Part shown: one piece after another, positions 11,426-25,926 of the stretch | Position numbering within the stretch: position 1 is the first letter of the stretch | Layout of the letters: every line of letters begins with the position of its first letter | Assembly (NCBI GenBank): GCA_003993805.1 | Contig: RSEF01000001.1 | Coordinates: 179,832,369-179,896,368, forward strand | Direction: 5' to 3' | DNA from: Himantopus leucocephalus | Lineage: Eukaryota > Chordata > Aves > Charadriiformes > Recurvirostridae | DNA length: 64,000 bases | Made by a program: the position numbers and the translations under genes | The notes under the pieces: generated by a model | Database searches by the model: none | Seen by the model: only the letters and a program-made list of their open reading frames with translations | Told to the model about the DNA's origin: nothing

Positions 11426-14400
11426 AGATGTTATGGAAGTGCGGAATCTTTGTGATTACTAAAGAATTATAAGGACTTGACTCTTGTGTTGCCAACATGT
11501 TACTCAAAGTTTTGCTTATCTGATTTAACAACTCCTTGAGAGCACACACCACCAAAATGGTGTGTGAAGACTCCCTTCCTAACAGAGGCCGCTCCTGATT
11601 AAAAGGACATAAAGTCCTGTCCCCTCCATCATCTTCCCCTGGTGACTGAGGAGTATTACTTGCTCTTTTCTACAAGAAGTCCACAATTTTTCTTGATCCT
11701 AACAAGGAATTCCTCAGAAGAACAGGGAGGGCTCAGGCAGTCTGTCTGCTCATGCATCTGACCAAACTGAGCTCCTGACTTCTTATGGAACATGTTGCTT
11801 TTCCATGCAAGATACAACATCCATTACAGTGATATCCTTTCCCTTCCCCTTGATTTTTAATGCAAAATTTAAAAGGAAAATAGCCATGTAACAGTTCATT
11901 TTGCACATGGATGTTTTTTCATTGGACAGAGATGAAGTTTAGCAATTTTCATTAGTTAGTTTCATTAAGGATTTTATTGCAATTAACACAACTTCTGCTT
12001 CAAATAAAGTCGGAATTTACTGCACAGTAAAAAATTTTGAATGATGTGACATTACACTGTTGTATTTTCTATCAAAACATTTAATTGCACATTAAAAATG
12101 CATTACATTTGACAGACACAAAGTAAACTCTGGAGAATAAACATACGATTTGTTTTGTGTATCTTAAATAAATGTAGAGCATGACTCCGAAACATTTGTT
12201 TCATCTTGGTAAGGGATGGGGAAAGCTACTTTGGTTTCACAGTTCCCTCTGCAGAATAATTTTGAGATGATTTTGGTGGGTGTGAGGAGGTGCATTCAGG
12301 TGCGTCCTCCTGTTGTGGAGATCCTGAACAGCTGAGGGTTTAAATCACCCTCTAGCACTTGGAATACTTGTCTGTGAGTGTAAAGCTATGTCTATGCTGT
12401 TAACTAAAACAGGACAAGGGAATATTTTTGTGTAATGAGGGCAAGGAACACTGCCTGGCTGCTGTCCAATCTATACAGCCTTTGGCCATAGGTCTCCCCT
12501 AGGCCCCATGTGGTGTCCATCTGGACCCAGCACATAATTATTTGGTTTTATGTATATTTTTTAGTTCAAATAATATAAGAGGCTATAGCAATATACGGGT
12601 TATGTTGTGGCTCATTAGAACAATATTTAAATATCATGAAATCGAGGACATGTGTTGCACATCCTAGTCCATGATGTAAAGGTACCAAGGGAGCCTTGAG
12701 GATGTACAATCCTCTGGAACAGCTTGGGCAAACTATCTGAGAAGGAGAGAACTAAACCTGGTTCAGTCCTATCCTGACACAGAAAATGGCCCTGGCAAGT
12801 TGTGCCCCTCACAGGTATTGCTTGGAGAAGACCTTATTCAGTTTGTACCAAAACCATGCCAAGAAGCATGCTAACAGTTCAGCCCTGTGGATAGTCAGCA
12901 GCACAGTGCTTACTCCATGGTCTTATTTTATTTAGCAGACATGAAGAAAGCCAGTTTAATACGGATTTCGGTCTTCTCCCCTGAAAATTTCTTACTTCTG
13001 TTATATAGACATGCCCATTTGGGTGCAGTAATAGTACTATAAAACTGCTCAGTATCAGCAGATAGTCTTGTATACCAAGGGGAAAAGATATACTGATCTA
13101 ACTGTGTCCATATTAGGGGCACTGTACTGCTTTAACTGCTTTATCAGTACGTTTTAAGAGACATAACAATGTACCCACTAAGGCTTGTAGCAAGGTAACT
13201 TTAATGGCACAAAAGTCAAATGTTTACTAAATAGTCAGGACAACTTTCTTAGTGCTGTGCACACTCTCTTCTTGTGAAGTCTTGTGTGCTAAGCTATTCC
13301 ACGATGCAGCGGCAGACTTTGGCCTATTAAGTCTGGCTTTTTGGTCCATCAGGCTTCTCTCTGGTGGACAAAAACTTATCTGGAGCTGTGTTATCCACCT
13401 GGTTTCCACAGTGGCCTCCTGACAAAGAAAAGAAGTGCTTCATCTTACTTGAGGGGATAGTGACACAAAATACTTACCTTCAAATTTGCTAAAGCCAAAT
13501 GTATCTCTCAACTGCTTATAGAGATCAGTCTCTACTATACGTCTGTGAATCTTTGCTCCTCCATCTCAGGGCTTCTGCATGTTTTCACCATAGAAGAAAG
13601 CATATATTCTCAAACTCAAGCAGCACAGCATATTATGCCACTTTCATTTATGTCCATAGCAAAGGTTGAAGCATGTACCAGAACAAACCTACTTTTCACA
13701 CCCCTCTCTCTTTCTTTAAAGAAATTTTAATGGTCAACATTAATACATTACACTGTTTTAAAGAATTGTAAATAGACTTTGGTAAGATTTTTGCCATGTG
13801 AGAATCTGTGACAGAATGCATTGATTTTAAAAATATTGCCTGACCTCAGTGGAAACTCTCTCAGACTATTACAGAGCCTCTTCTGAGTCAGATGCTGGGC
13901 GTTAGTTCAGGCTTTAACCAATTTTAAGATATGTGTTTCATGCAAACATGTTCTCAAAATAAGACCTAGTGCTTCTCCTTTTTGTCAACAAAAAATTGCA
14001 GATGTCTGAAAGAAATAAGAGCTCTAAACAAGATTTCATCCTGTCAAAAACCGTCACCCCAGACATAAAATGACAAATTTTTATTGCTCTTTATGAAAAG
14101 AATCTTTTCTCTGAGACTAGTGGGTGCTCCATGAAGCAGCAGGAGCTTCAAGGGAGAATGACAGGTACTTTGATTTGAACAAGAAAAAATGAAAGATCTT
14201 AATGACTCCAGACACTGTAGGGTCCTTACCTCATAAATATGTCTGATTCATATTCATTGCTTTCAGCAGGGCTGAATCATTTCAAGCAAAATGATGGCAT
14301 GAAAAAATCTGCTTTTTCTCTTGACTGTTGAGTGGCATCACTCATTCTTGAAATCACTTTTTTGTGAGTAGAAAAATTTTCCAGGAGACCTGTGGAGTTG

Positions 14401-14980
14401 TGGGCGTGGTTCTCCAAATCATTTACTGATGACGTAAGGGCTCTGCACATGGACTGTATTGCAGAACTGAGATACAGGGAGTTTTAGTTAATCCTTAATT
14501 TACACTAATGTTATTGAAGGCATGTCTTTTCCTGGGGAAGGATTTGTTCGGTCCTATATAAACCCTGTTTACCAGACATTGTTCTGAGATTTTTAGAAGA
14601 CTTTTTTCCTCTGTGCATTTACTCCAAGTCAGTGGAACCATCCACAATACTTATTTTAAAAGTTATTCTAATGGTTGTTCTTTGGTTGTACATTGGATGC
14701 ACATTTTTGCTTAGTTTGTAAGAAATGAATTGTTTTAGAGGAAAATGCTTATTTTGTTCAGAATTTTGCGGCTCACAATTGCATTAAAGCTCACATCTTT
14801 GATCAGGAACTCCTTATAACACTTTGTCTCTCTGACAACAATTCTGGGTTTTCTTTTGTCCTTTATCATTGAATCAGAAAGTCTTGGAAATCCTATTTTC
14901 CAAAAATATCCAAAATTTGGGGATGATGAGTTGTTTTTAAACTATTGTGTTTAATTACTTTGTGTGAGGTCCTTATTAAT
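11426..14980. other. Non-coding DNA, no recognisable feature
   Basis: No gene, RNA or well-supported repeat is recognised. Open frames are all below about 65 codons and have no recognisable motif. A possible promoter-like pair of motifs at 14.43-14.56 kb is listed separately. Confidence 0.5.
14428..14563 (+). promoter_or_regulatory. Possible CRE-like site and TATA-like motif (speculative)
   Basis: TGACGTAA, one base from the CREB/ATF consensus, occurs at about 14428-14435. TATATAAA occurs about 120 bases downstream near 14556. The arrangement resembles a simple TATA promoter. No exon or open frame follows that I can support, and each motif is common by chance in 64 kb, so this is only a candidate. 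Confidence 0.15.
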
Positions 14981-14998
14981 CAATGCTTCTCAACTGAT

Positions 14999-15053
14999 CT
15001 CATCATTTGGACATTAAAAGGGTCCAAGTGGACCCTTTACGATTGATGATGAG
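14999..15053. repeat. Imperfect palindrome / hairpin
   Basis: Two nested inverted repeats share one centre. The inner arms are AAAGGGTCCA (15017-15026) and its exact reverse complement at 15029-15038, separated by two bases. The outer arms are CTCATCAT (14999-15006) and ATGATGAG (15046-15053). The intervening bases (10 on the left, 7 on the right) do not pair cleanly. The structure could be part of a small inverted-repeat transposon, a cruciform-forming site or a transcribed hairpin. It does not match a microRNA precursor I know. Confidence 0.7.
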
Positions 15054-18000
15054 CCTCCCTTTACTAACAATTCTAAAGTGAGAGAAGTTAATAACTATTA
15101 CAATAAAATCAGTTATCTAGTTCTCTTTGATGCCAGATCTTTGACATACCCCTTTTTCTTCCTTCATGTTTGGATATTATTTAGAGAGATACATATTACT
15201 TGAGCAGAAATAAATATTTAATATGTATTATTGCACTTCAAGGTTGCTTTTCTCAAACATTATTGATCTTGCGGTAGAATCCATTACAGGTTAAGGCAAT
15301 AATTCCTATAGCCACATTTAAAGCTCCAGGCCCACTTAAAACCCCATGTGGCTTTACTGGAGTGCATTTTATTCTTAATTATATCCATGCTAAATTAGAG
15401 CAAGTCTGTTTAAGTCAGCTGAGAATAGAATCTGGATTTCTGTCATCTCTATTCAGGAAGTTTCCTTGTTAATTTTTGTCCTTTTCCTTAATGTTAGAGT
15501 TCCTTCTCCCCGTCACTCCCCCCCACTACACGTAAAAAAAGATTGCTTATCTGTTTCTCAGGATTGTTCACTGGAACAACGTTTGTCAAAGTGGCACTTT
15601 GCAACTTGGATTACTTTTTATCTATTGCTAGTTCTGAATTTTTTTATCATTGCATGTAACGTTTCCTAATAATGAAGGAGAACGTTGCTGCCAGCCAGAA
15701 ATATAACGACCTTTCTTTGGCCATAACACTTCTTTTCCAATTCCATTCAGAAAAGTGATGCAAAGATCATTTTTCCAGGCCATTAGTAAGGCCACCCCTT
15801 TTCCTGCCTTCATGGTTTCCTGGTTTGTACCGCAGCAAAAATAATAAGTTGCTTCTGCTTTAAAGAGCACACATGACCTAGCTCCACCCACCTTGCTGCT
15901 TCCGTCTCCTTCACACTACTGTGAGATCATCTACCCCTGCTAATCAGCTAGGTTTGCTAGACTTCATCATTTAGTTGTTCTCTTTTTCTAAAACACCCTA
16001 AGAAACACCTCTGTGCTTAGACTGCTATCCTGTTAGGAAGGTGATTGGTAAAACTGCCCAGATTTGCCTCTTTGGTTCCTTAACCCCCCTTTGCACATTG
16101 TTGTTTTCTCTCATCTATGCTTAGATGATAAGCTGTTTGAAACAGGGATATTGTTGATGCAAAGACACTGGTCTCTGGCTAGATCAATCAGTCAGTAATA
16201 ATAACTCCAGCAGAAGCAGAAGTTGAATAATATAGTATAGATAATATGTAGTAAAAGCTACTCATTTTATTTAAAAATAGGTCATTTTCCAGTGTATTCT
16301 TTTGATTTCTCTGTTAACAATTGTAAAGGAAAATTACTGAAGTCTCCATTTTCCTAAGAAATTTTCTCATACAGGCTGGTTACCACTGGGTTTCATGCTG
16401 ACGTTTTATATAATGTATCTTCAAGAACAGTTGCTCGCATCACTACACCACTTGTAATTGCTTAGCCTTCCATTTAGTGTTAGCAAAGCTTCCAAGAGAC
16501 CGCAGAGCAGCGGTGCCAAGGAATTTCAGAAGAGCCAGGCTGAAACGCATCAGGATCTGATCTGGTTAATCTGAGCACCAAACTGAATGGACAAATAATT
16601 TAACAAGGGGTGAAGGATGTCTAGCTCAAGGTGGAATCAGTCCAGTAAGAAATGAAGTCCAGCAGGTCCGAACAAAAGATGAAAGATTTCCTAAAGGCAA
16701 CAAAGCTCAAATGGATCAAGCCAAAATCAATATGCAGATCTTCAAATAAGAGATGATGGAGCTACCTCACAAAGTCTGGCAATAAGGGAACTGTATGATT
16801 CTTTTGAAGAAGTGAAAAGTGCCCACGACAAGTAGAGCAGAAGGGAAGAGAGTCAGCAGAGGTCCTGTGTTCATAATGAACTACTGTAGCAGGCAGCTGT
16901 ACTTGAAACTGTGTGGGGACTCATCAACAATGATATTGGGATGAGAAATGTTAATTACAACTGAACAGCCTCCTGGTTTGGCAGAAATCCCAGGACAAAG
17001 TGGTGGCACTCGGGCTGCAGATGCAATATTTTATACAATCCCTGCTGTTAAAAATGCTATAGTTTCCTCATTTTCATATATTGGTTACAGAGGAAGTGAA
17101 AACAGATTTTGTTTCTTTCAGATAGAATCCCATGTTTTTATAGTGATTACAGTAGCAGGCTGATGGTCAAAAGTGTGTTTGTTTTCTTCTCTGGAGCTTA
17201 GAAAATTTAGCTGCTGTTTAAACACGAAGTGTACTACCAAGGTGAAAGTCAATTCAGTGATTATCATACTGGGACCATGGTAGATACAAATGACTTCTCT
17301 AATTTATTGGAGAAAATTCATTACTCTACAGAATTTGTAAGTAGCTTCTAAAGGCAATTATGCCCTCAGCAAGCAAGTTACACACCAGTAGTTCTGAGAT
17401 ACAGAGCCATGCCTATGTCTGAGGACTATGCTCAGAGTTCCCATGGAGACTTGATGACTTGCAAGGGGGAGAGGCTGCCACCATGGTTTTGGTGGCAAAT
17501 GCATTGCTCCGTGACTTACATCACATTTTGTACAGGACACACTGGAATGCTTTCCTTGTTGAATTGGAAGATATTTGGCTAAGTGCCTGTAGAAACGTCA
17601 ACTGGGTGGGAAGTACCTATTTTCTCTGAAGTTCATCAAGATTTTAAAAACTTTCAGGTTCCCCATCAGGATATAGCAAGACTTTGACAACTGAGGAGAC
17701 CTTTTCTAGAACCGTCAGTCCTCGGGAACTGCATATTCACAATGGTGACTTTGGTGAATTTAAACCACAGAAGTTTTGCTTGATTGTTTGTCTTTTGTTT
17801 GTTTATTTGTTTACTTGGTTGGGTTTGGTTTGGTTNGTGTTCCCTCTCTTATCAAGGGGGCATACCATCCGGCATTCTCAATCTCTACCTCGTTTTCTCA
17901 GTATGTTCTGTTTGTAAAGATAAAAATTCCGTAAAGAGGTTGGTAATGAAATCAAGAACTTGCTGGAGTATGCGATATGGAGCTATGCAGTTAATGATTA

Positions 18001-21000
18001 CTGCTAGGAGTTTGGATCAGGCATAAGTTTCTCTCTCCTCAGCCCTTAGAAAGGTTTTCCTTCTGTATTACATTAACCTACCTGCTTTATCATTAAAAAC
18101 TCATTGTACTTAAAAGCTTGTCTTCAAATTTCTCCTAAATAACCATCAAGGAATGCAACAATTAAACATTTATTAACGTGGAAGACAGACTCATGACCTT
18201 AACTGAATGGCTGGGCAATCACTTTGCTGGGGGAGACCAGGTTCAAATGACTTCATAGTTTATTAATGTGGGCATCACTCAGTGTATTGGAACAATATAA
18301 ATTGAAGCACGGAGGTAACTAAAACTCTAAGAAAATAATTTTTTATGTCACTAAAACTCTGTGCCAACAGATCTGAGGAGAAACTAATACTTCCAGGATT
18401 AGAAAAGGACACTTCAGTTGAACGAGGTTGCCCCATAACTTGATATTTTCCCGTACTAGAATAAATGTAACAGAATAGAAATGTAGCAGAACAGTAAGAA
18501 AACAGAGGTTTTAAGACAAGCAGTGGGAGATAGCAACAGGAAAGAATGTGTGTATAGTAAAACCAAAAGTACTCAATGGCACCAAGACTTGACTTAGCAA
18601 TTTATTTTCCCATGCAGTTAATTTAAATTAAGTACTGTCATTGGTATTACATCAACTATGGAAACGTGTGTGATATTTTAACTGTCCACATTTATTCTGA
18701 ATTTTGTACTTTGCAGAACTCTTCATTCCCTTTTAGGAAATACTTCCCTACTCTTCAAGTGCAGTTCCCTAACTGGTTCCCTTATGTTTCTCTTCCCTGT
18801 CCTCCCTATTAACTTTTGTATGCCAACAACCATGATCAGCAAACAAAGCCATAGCAAAGGCAAAAAAACCTCTCTGAGGCAAATACTGCAGAATCTCTTT
18901 TTGGTCTGTGAAACAGCATTACAGCCAGTTCTCAGATCATTTCCAGATTACCAGCTGGCTGACTGGCACAGAGGAACTGGGATGGGCTCAGCTGTTGCAG
19001 AGCTTGCCAGTAAATTTGTTACTGTATTAGTGAAGTTGTTGGCTAGGGTTTAAAAGGTGGAGGACAACAAAAGGGCAAGAATGAGGTGGGGAAGAATGAA
19101 TATCAGCCAGGTGGTTGTAATGGTGCTAGCCAGGAATAACAGTTCATGAACACTGGTTGATACTAGTTATTATATTGCTGTTGCTCCTCTAAATTACTTT
19201 ACAGTGGATACCTCTCAGTCATGGGCCTTGATTTACAGTGTAAGTGCCTAATGTTGTGGAGTATGAATAGCTGTCCTTGACAGTAAGAACCGTTAGAAAC
19301 CCTAAGCAGAAAAGTATGTCATATATCCATATCAGCCATGGATGAAAGATTGCTGTAAGGATTTGTGTGTACATAATTTTTGTCTTATGTAAACTTTATA
19401 CAGTTCCTATAGTATTTTTCTACACAAACATTATGTTGTTACAGAAATCAGCTTATAAAAGCCAAGAAAGTTTTGTATAAACATATGAACTACATTTGAA
19501 TTATGTGATCAGAATCATCATGCTGATGCTGTTTGCAGCTGGAGCAATTAAGAATTATTTTTAGAGGGCTTAAGAGGGAGTGTGGTGGAAGATACTAAAA
19601 TATTTTTGGTATTGTAGTTATATGGGCGTAAGTTTTGTACAGTGACTTGGCTAAAAACACTGTCAGTCCCCTTCCGTAGCAAATTAACTGACCCCAGTCA
19701 GGATAACCCTTAAATACGCTGATCAGGACAGTTTGATTCTTGACCTATTCCAGGCCATGGGGAGGGCACACATAGCCGTAGGATCAAATCTAAATTATCT
19801 GGTTTCATGTTATGCCTAATTTCGGTCATTAGTCTCAACACCTTCAAAAGCACTAGTCTCTCTTCATTGTTTCTATGCAGGAGCTGTAGGCGCTCACTTA
19901 ATGACATCTTATTCACTAAGTCACTCTAAAGTTGGATGAAAATTAGCTACCAAAGTTACGTGCAGCACAACCTATGCCATTCCGTACCGTACTAGATATC
20001 ACATCTACTACAGATACTTTTCGAATTATATAAAAGCACAAGAAAGCAGGCATTTAGAACATGAAGATTATATTCTGATTGTTGCCTCAGGTTAAAATGT
20101 CAAGCAGACTGGAACTACTTCATTTTAAACAAGATTGAGATTGCAAAATAAGTGCAATAGAAGTTAGATGAAACTGTGGGTGCTAGGACAAGCATATCAT
20201 TCACAAGAAGTTTAAGATGAGGCATAAAAGGTATATTTCCTTTTGCCTGAAACCAGAGGATCCCCTACCCAAAACACAGACCAAATGGAAGACTAAAGGG
20301 GGAATGGGTACTAGAAATCTACTGGGTATCATTTGATGGAAGTGTGTTTCAGAAACATCAAAAAAATCTTCACAAACAGAGAAGAAGAAGCAGCCAAAAG
20401 ACAACAAGCAGAGGTAAGAATCATACATTTAAGAGGTGGGAGAATTCTATGTAGAATGCACTTGAAACTCTGGGCAAAGAAATAGCCTTGTGTAGCTTAA
20501 CTGTAATGGTGTCTAATAAAATTGAATTTTTTGTGCATTCTTTGTTAATAAGCAGGACTGTATCAAAGAAATGTCTGACTGTATCACCAAATTACTCCTT
20601 GGTGTTTTGAAAGACTTATGCATTGGCTAACTGCAAATGTCAAAAGAACTTAAAATGTCATGATTGTTCCATCCCACTTGTTAAATAGCTCATTTTTAAT
20701 AAGAAAAAAACCCCAAATAACAAACTCCACAAAAACATTAAGGTACCTTAACAAGATATCACTTCAGAACTTGAGTGCAGTTTCTCGGACTGCCTTGTAT
20801 TCCCAAGGAGATACCTAGAATTTGTTTCTATTTAACATGCAATTAAGATTCAATTGAAAAAAAAATATCCCTTTAACCCTGGCTTTGCACTAAGCCACAA
20901 TTCTGCTTTAAATCTCTTAGCCTTTATTTTATTTCAGGCACTTTGGATAGGAGAATGTGCTTTGGGACAAGATGTGCTGAAACATGGACTGTCTCTGGGA

Positions 21001-23130
21001 TAGACATGATACCTTAGATGAATTGTAATTGGGATGAATGCTACTGTGGCTGTTTTGAAAACTTAATAGCTAAATTCAGAGAAAAGATGGATAAATTGTA
21101 ATATTTATATTCTAAATTTTGAAAAATGTGATTCTATGAATGGATACACTGCTGTCCATATTGAGAAACACAAGGAGTGACTTTGTAATTAAAAACAAAG
21201 CAGTTAGTACTGTCTCTGTGGATGCTCTGGAGCTGTGATAAAACTGATTCATATGAGTGACAAACCCACACATATGATAGGCAATTTTTTCTGACACCTC
21301 TATCAGCACCAGAGCAGCCTCTGAATAAAGAAACGAAGCTGTCAGCGATGGACAGATTGCAAGAACGTGTGGTGTTCCAGTTTCACCCACCAAACCACAT
21401 ATGCAATGTTTTGAGGAAGAAATTTGAGTCATGTATATTATAAAAAGTGTACTGTTAATCTGGTTAACAAAAATTAGGACTGGTGTCACCCAGCCTAGAA
21501 GTGGGTGAAGAGAGACCATTTAGCTTATGAATAGTGTCTTAGTAAAGTTTTGTATTGCTAGGACAGAGCCAGGATCTTGACCAACTTCTATAGATCTATG
21601 TTGCTCCACGGAATAGAAAGCAGGTGTGAAAAAATTACTAGGTTACTAAAATATTAAACATGTGTGGTTAAATTAGCTAATTAAGGTCTGGGTGGCAGGA
21701 CAAAGGAGACAGGTGTACCCATCTGAGAGAGACATGGTCCATCTATCAGCGTGGGGAAAAAACAGGCTGAGGAGGGGGAATCACAATCATATTAATTTTC
21801 TACACTAGCAAAATCCAAGGGAAAAGGGCGCATACTTTCATGTAATTCAGTGAGAACTGGTGAAAATGTCCCCCTGACCCAAAACAGAGGGCAAATGAAA
21901 TGGATACTCAGCATCATTCTAGACAAGAGAGGGAAAGCCACAGTGCAGAAGAGAGTTTGGGAATACTGTAAAAAGCCTGTCTTGCAAAATATAGGAAATC
22001 ACTCTGGAAGTATCCAAAGTATCACAAAGCTACATTCAGGCTATTCTTAGGTGAAAATTGCTTTACCAAGTTTTCAGCATCAGAATACAGGCAGACTTAG
22101 CTGTAATTACAGTGTACCCATGCTTTTGCTATTTTTAAAAATCACTTTAATACAAAGCTATATGATTTCAATAGAGTTATAGGATCTGTAGAGCGGTACT
22201 TCAAATCAAGCTGTCTTTCTTTCCCAAGTCACAAATATTTTCTTCAAAGAGACAAGATAACACAGGACTTTTACATTTCCCTGGACTCAGGGCTGTAAGA
22301 AACATACACCTCATTGCAACGTCTGAACAGTGTAGGTGCCAGACACTCTCAGCTGTTCACCAAGGGCACAGAGGTGGTTAGCAGGGTAGTAACACAACAG
22401 GTTATTTTTCAAAACCTGTTCTAGTAATCTGGCTCAGATCATTGTAAGGGTTTTCAATTATTAATGGCCAGAATGCCTGGAAGAAAGTTCCATTTATTGC
22501 TTTTCTCCCCTGTGCTGTGGTTGTTTTTTCATCTTTCCCAGAAATTGACAATAGAATCTCCACTCCAACCAGCAGCATTGAGAAGGGGATTTTATTATAA
22601 AATTGCTGTTCATAGAAGATCTATATTAATTGCATAATTCTATAGGTTGAAATGATGTTATATGCATAAAACTAATGATCAGAGATATTCTGGAACTTTC
22701 CCAAAATTTTAATATTTCATGGGGAAAGTATTTGTCTTTTAAATACATATATTATTAATCTGGTAGGCACAGTAGTTCTTTTCCTCTGAAGCAGTATGTG
22801 TAAAAGAGGACTTCCACAGGGAAAGGTCTGTTTGCAATTTAGGGCCGGTGCAGCACAATCTTTGTGCACAGCGTTGATGTTCAGAAAACTTGTATTGTAT
22901 TCCCAAGGCTGGTGTCTCATCACTGGTTGATCTTTGAATACAAATCTTTACAAAGAAAATGATCACTATGCAGTAGTTACACATAAATATATATGCACTC
23001 AGTTTTACTATCAATGTTTATGTTTTGAATTACGTTAACCCAATCAAATACCATAACCCTGCATTGTGTACTTAAGCAACATTTGAGATTAAACCATAGG
23101 GGTTTTTTGAAATGTTTAGATTTTCTTATT
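15054..23130. other. Non-coding DNA, no recognisable feature
   Basis: This long interval holds no gene or repeat that I can name. A single ambiguous N lies at 17836. The longest frame is 135 codons on the minus strand (21112-21519); it has no recognised motif and is treated as chance. Very old transposon relics may be present in the 16.5-16.9 kb region, which has an unusual purine-rich texture, but I could not place them. Confidence 0.5.
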
Positions 23131-23133
23131 AGA

Positions 23134-23255
23134 GACTGCAATGCTCTCATCTGTTTAAATGGGGAAGATGCTGGTATATAAATTTTAAAGTGCTCTGAGT
23201 TCTATGTAGAGATCACTACTAATGACTACTATAAATCCAGCTCTGGTAAATACAG
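23134..23255 (+). mobile_element. MIR-like SINE remnant
   Basis: The segment with 'ctcatctgtttaaatgggg' followed about 35 bases later by 'aaagtgctctgag' and then 'ctatgtagagatcac' follows the order of the 3' part of MIR-type SINEs ('ctcatctgtaaaatgggg', 'aaagtgctttgagatct'). It is degraded and supported only by these spaced matches. Confidence 0.42.
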
Positions 23256-25850
23256 CATTAGCAAAGTACCTTCCTCTGTTCACAGTGACTTCACACTACG
23301 GTAACTATAGATGCGTGTACTAAACTTACCAGATAGATAGTTTTTATTTCTTGTCCTCTATATAAACATATAAAGCCTTAGAATACAGTATTATCTTTAC
23401 ATCTATTGCAAACTCAATATTTAGTATACCACAAGGAATAAATGAGAAATGCAGTGACTCACACTGGCTTAAAATTAATCTTTATCACATACTGTGTTAG
23501 TGTATAGGCTTTAAAATACACAGCCTTAATATTTTATGTTGTGTTAGTGTTTAGCATTATTTTCAAGCAACAGCCTCTCCCTACCCCTTAAAATAAAACT
23601 TGGAATGTGTTATAGTTGGTACAGTTGGAATATTTCCTAAATTACTTAATTTTAGTTAGTTTCTGCGTGACACTTAGGTATAATATGCTATAAAATTATA
23701 TAATTAATGATTAGGTATTTTATTAACTTGCTTAACAGCCAAGCCCTGAATTGAGAAACAGAACCATTTGAAAAACTTTTGTGTTTGATTCAGTGCAATG
23801 CCAAGTCTCTCCATTCACAGCTTTGTTCATATTCTACTGTGTTGTGGTAATAATGATGTCTGAACCTGACCATTGTGTTTCCCTTCTAAGTTAAATGTAA
23901 CTCTCTGTTTCAGCTATTCTATTGAGACCAAAATCCCTCACGTGATGATGAGAAGCCTGACAAAAGTACACGTTACAGAGATACTTTTACTTTTACATTG
24001 AAACCCGAGTGCTTAGCTGATTCAGAGTCCTATTACTCTCACCACCGTGAGCATTGTATAACTAGGCACATGGGAGACTCACTGGTAATTTGGCACAGCA
24101 AATGGAAAAATGGCAGTATTTCAATGGCAAGCTGAAAATAAGCTGGAAGAACAGACTTTTCTGAAAAATACCCCTTTAGAAATGTTCTTTGAAGTGTTAT
24201 CCCATTGAAGCACTTTATATCACTAACAAGTTATGTAAATCCAATTACTCATTCATAAAAAACATTTCTCTAAAGAAGTGAATGTCTTTTATGTGAAGAA
24301 GGACATAAAAGTTGCTGGTCTTTGTCCAGAGCCAACACATTTTCGATCATACGAATTTCAGGCCCCTTTAACTTACTTAGCATCTGTGTTTATACTGTGT
24401 AACAGTTATCAGAGTGAATAAGGTTTTGAGAACCTGCATTTGATGAATGCTGTTATTTAGGAAAATGTTTCAGATACTGTTAAAATAGGCAACTATTTTA
24501 GTCCACCAGGTTGCACATCTATAAAATAACAGGCTGCAGATGCACAAAGGCACCTAAGTCCAAACATAAAATCTCAAAAGCAACTCCTTTAGCACTCATT
24601 GAGTCCTAGATGCTTCTCTGCCTGCCCCAAAAGTTTCTCATGCCAGCAGGTCTGGAAAGCTGAACTCTCTCTTCCACCTAACCAACAGAGGAATGAAAGA
24701 GGCAGTAATGTTTCCAAAGTGGCATGCTCAAATATGAGTTCAAACATACCCATTAATCCAAGAGGTTTTGTGCCCTGACGTAGTGCAGTTGGAAGTGCTT
24801 TTCCCTCTAAAAAGGCATTAGAAGAACAGCGACTTGTCTTTTATACAGTAATTTTACACAGAGATATACCACCCTGAATGTGGGTGATTCCTCAATTCAA
24901 AGGCATCCAAACTTATCTCCAGAAAGCAACACTATTACAAGCATGGAGGATATTTGTCAACAATGTCTCTCCTTAAGCTGGGTCACTGGAACATTGTGCG
25001 CTGGACTGGAAGTTTCCTGGGATCAGAAGGAGAGCTAAAATGAAAGAAAGACGTGCTGTAACTTGGTGGTGAGAACTCTCACTGGAGCTGGCTATGACAA
25101 AACACTAAACCAGAGTATGTGTCTGGTGTTTGTCAAATTTGGTTGAGATTGGATAGTTGGTTCAACATTAGTGGAGTCTACTGACAGACATGAAGATTTT
25201 ATATCCCTTGTTTCTCTAGAAATCAATCTAAACTCAACAACATAAATTGCACATATAATCAATTTGGAGTGTATTTTTTTAAGATGGCTTTGTAGGTTCA
25301 ATTAGGCATTGGCATTTGATGCTATCTGAAAAGCAAGACTGAGAAAAAAATCTTTCCTCCACTGGAGTGCCAAATTTGAATAGTTTGTTCGCATTTTCCA
25401 CCCCTTTGTGCTGAAAGGATCAAGATCTGCAAATACCTATTCATGTGTTCAGCTTTAAGAGTACAAACAGTATGGTGGGGTATCTCAGACTATGTTTACT
25501 GCTTTCTTCGTACACTTCAGTGTATTTGAGAGGAAAAGAACAAAAACACCAAACACGGATACAGTTTGATACACTGAATCACAACTCAGGGAGCAATTAT
25601 TAAGTAATTATTAGAATATACGAAGGCAAAAGTCATTGTACCATAGCTTATGCTGCACCCACTCCAACGATTTCAGATGTAAAGTAGACTGAAATCTGAC
25701 TTAATGTTGCCCAGAAGCATTTTCATCCTTGTTAAAGAACTTCCTTGTTATTCTCCCAGTAATAGATTCAAATAGCTCATCTTGGCACACCCAGAAAGAA
25801 CACAAGTTTCAGATGCTGCATGTTATGTGCCTATATATTTAAAATAATCA
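23256..25850. other. Non-coding DNA, no gene recognised
   Basis: Nothing with coding character is seen. Around 24540-24570 there is an 'aggcacctaagtcc' string that recurs in similar form at 34.7-35.3 kb and 40.0-40.5 kb and may mark an old dispersed repeat. Confidence 0.45.
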
Positions 25851-25926
25851 TAGAATAGTTTGGTTTGGAAGGGACATTTAAATGTCATCTAGTCCAAACT
25901 CCCCTGCAATAAGCAGGGACATCTTC
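25849..25926 (-). mobile_element. CR1 LINE 3' end, interrupted by assembly gap
   Basis: The plus strand shows the reverse complement of the CR1 3' end: an 'atcatagaatag' tail, 'ggtttggaagggac', 'gtcatctagtccaaac' and 'cccctgc'. The copy runs straight into a gap of 100 Ns, so its 5' extent is unknown. Sequence on the other side of the gap does not look like CR1, so the hidden part holds the element's 5' end. Confidence 0.92.

Noticed and set aside
21112..21519. 135-codon minus-strand frame
   Set aside because: No family motif, no neighbouring exon signals, and a length close to chance expectation for the window.
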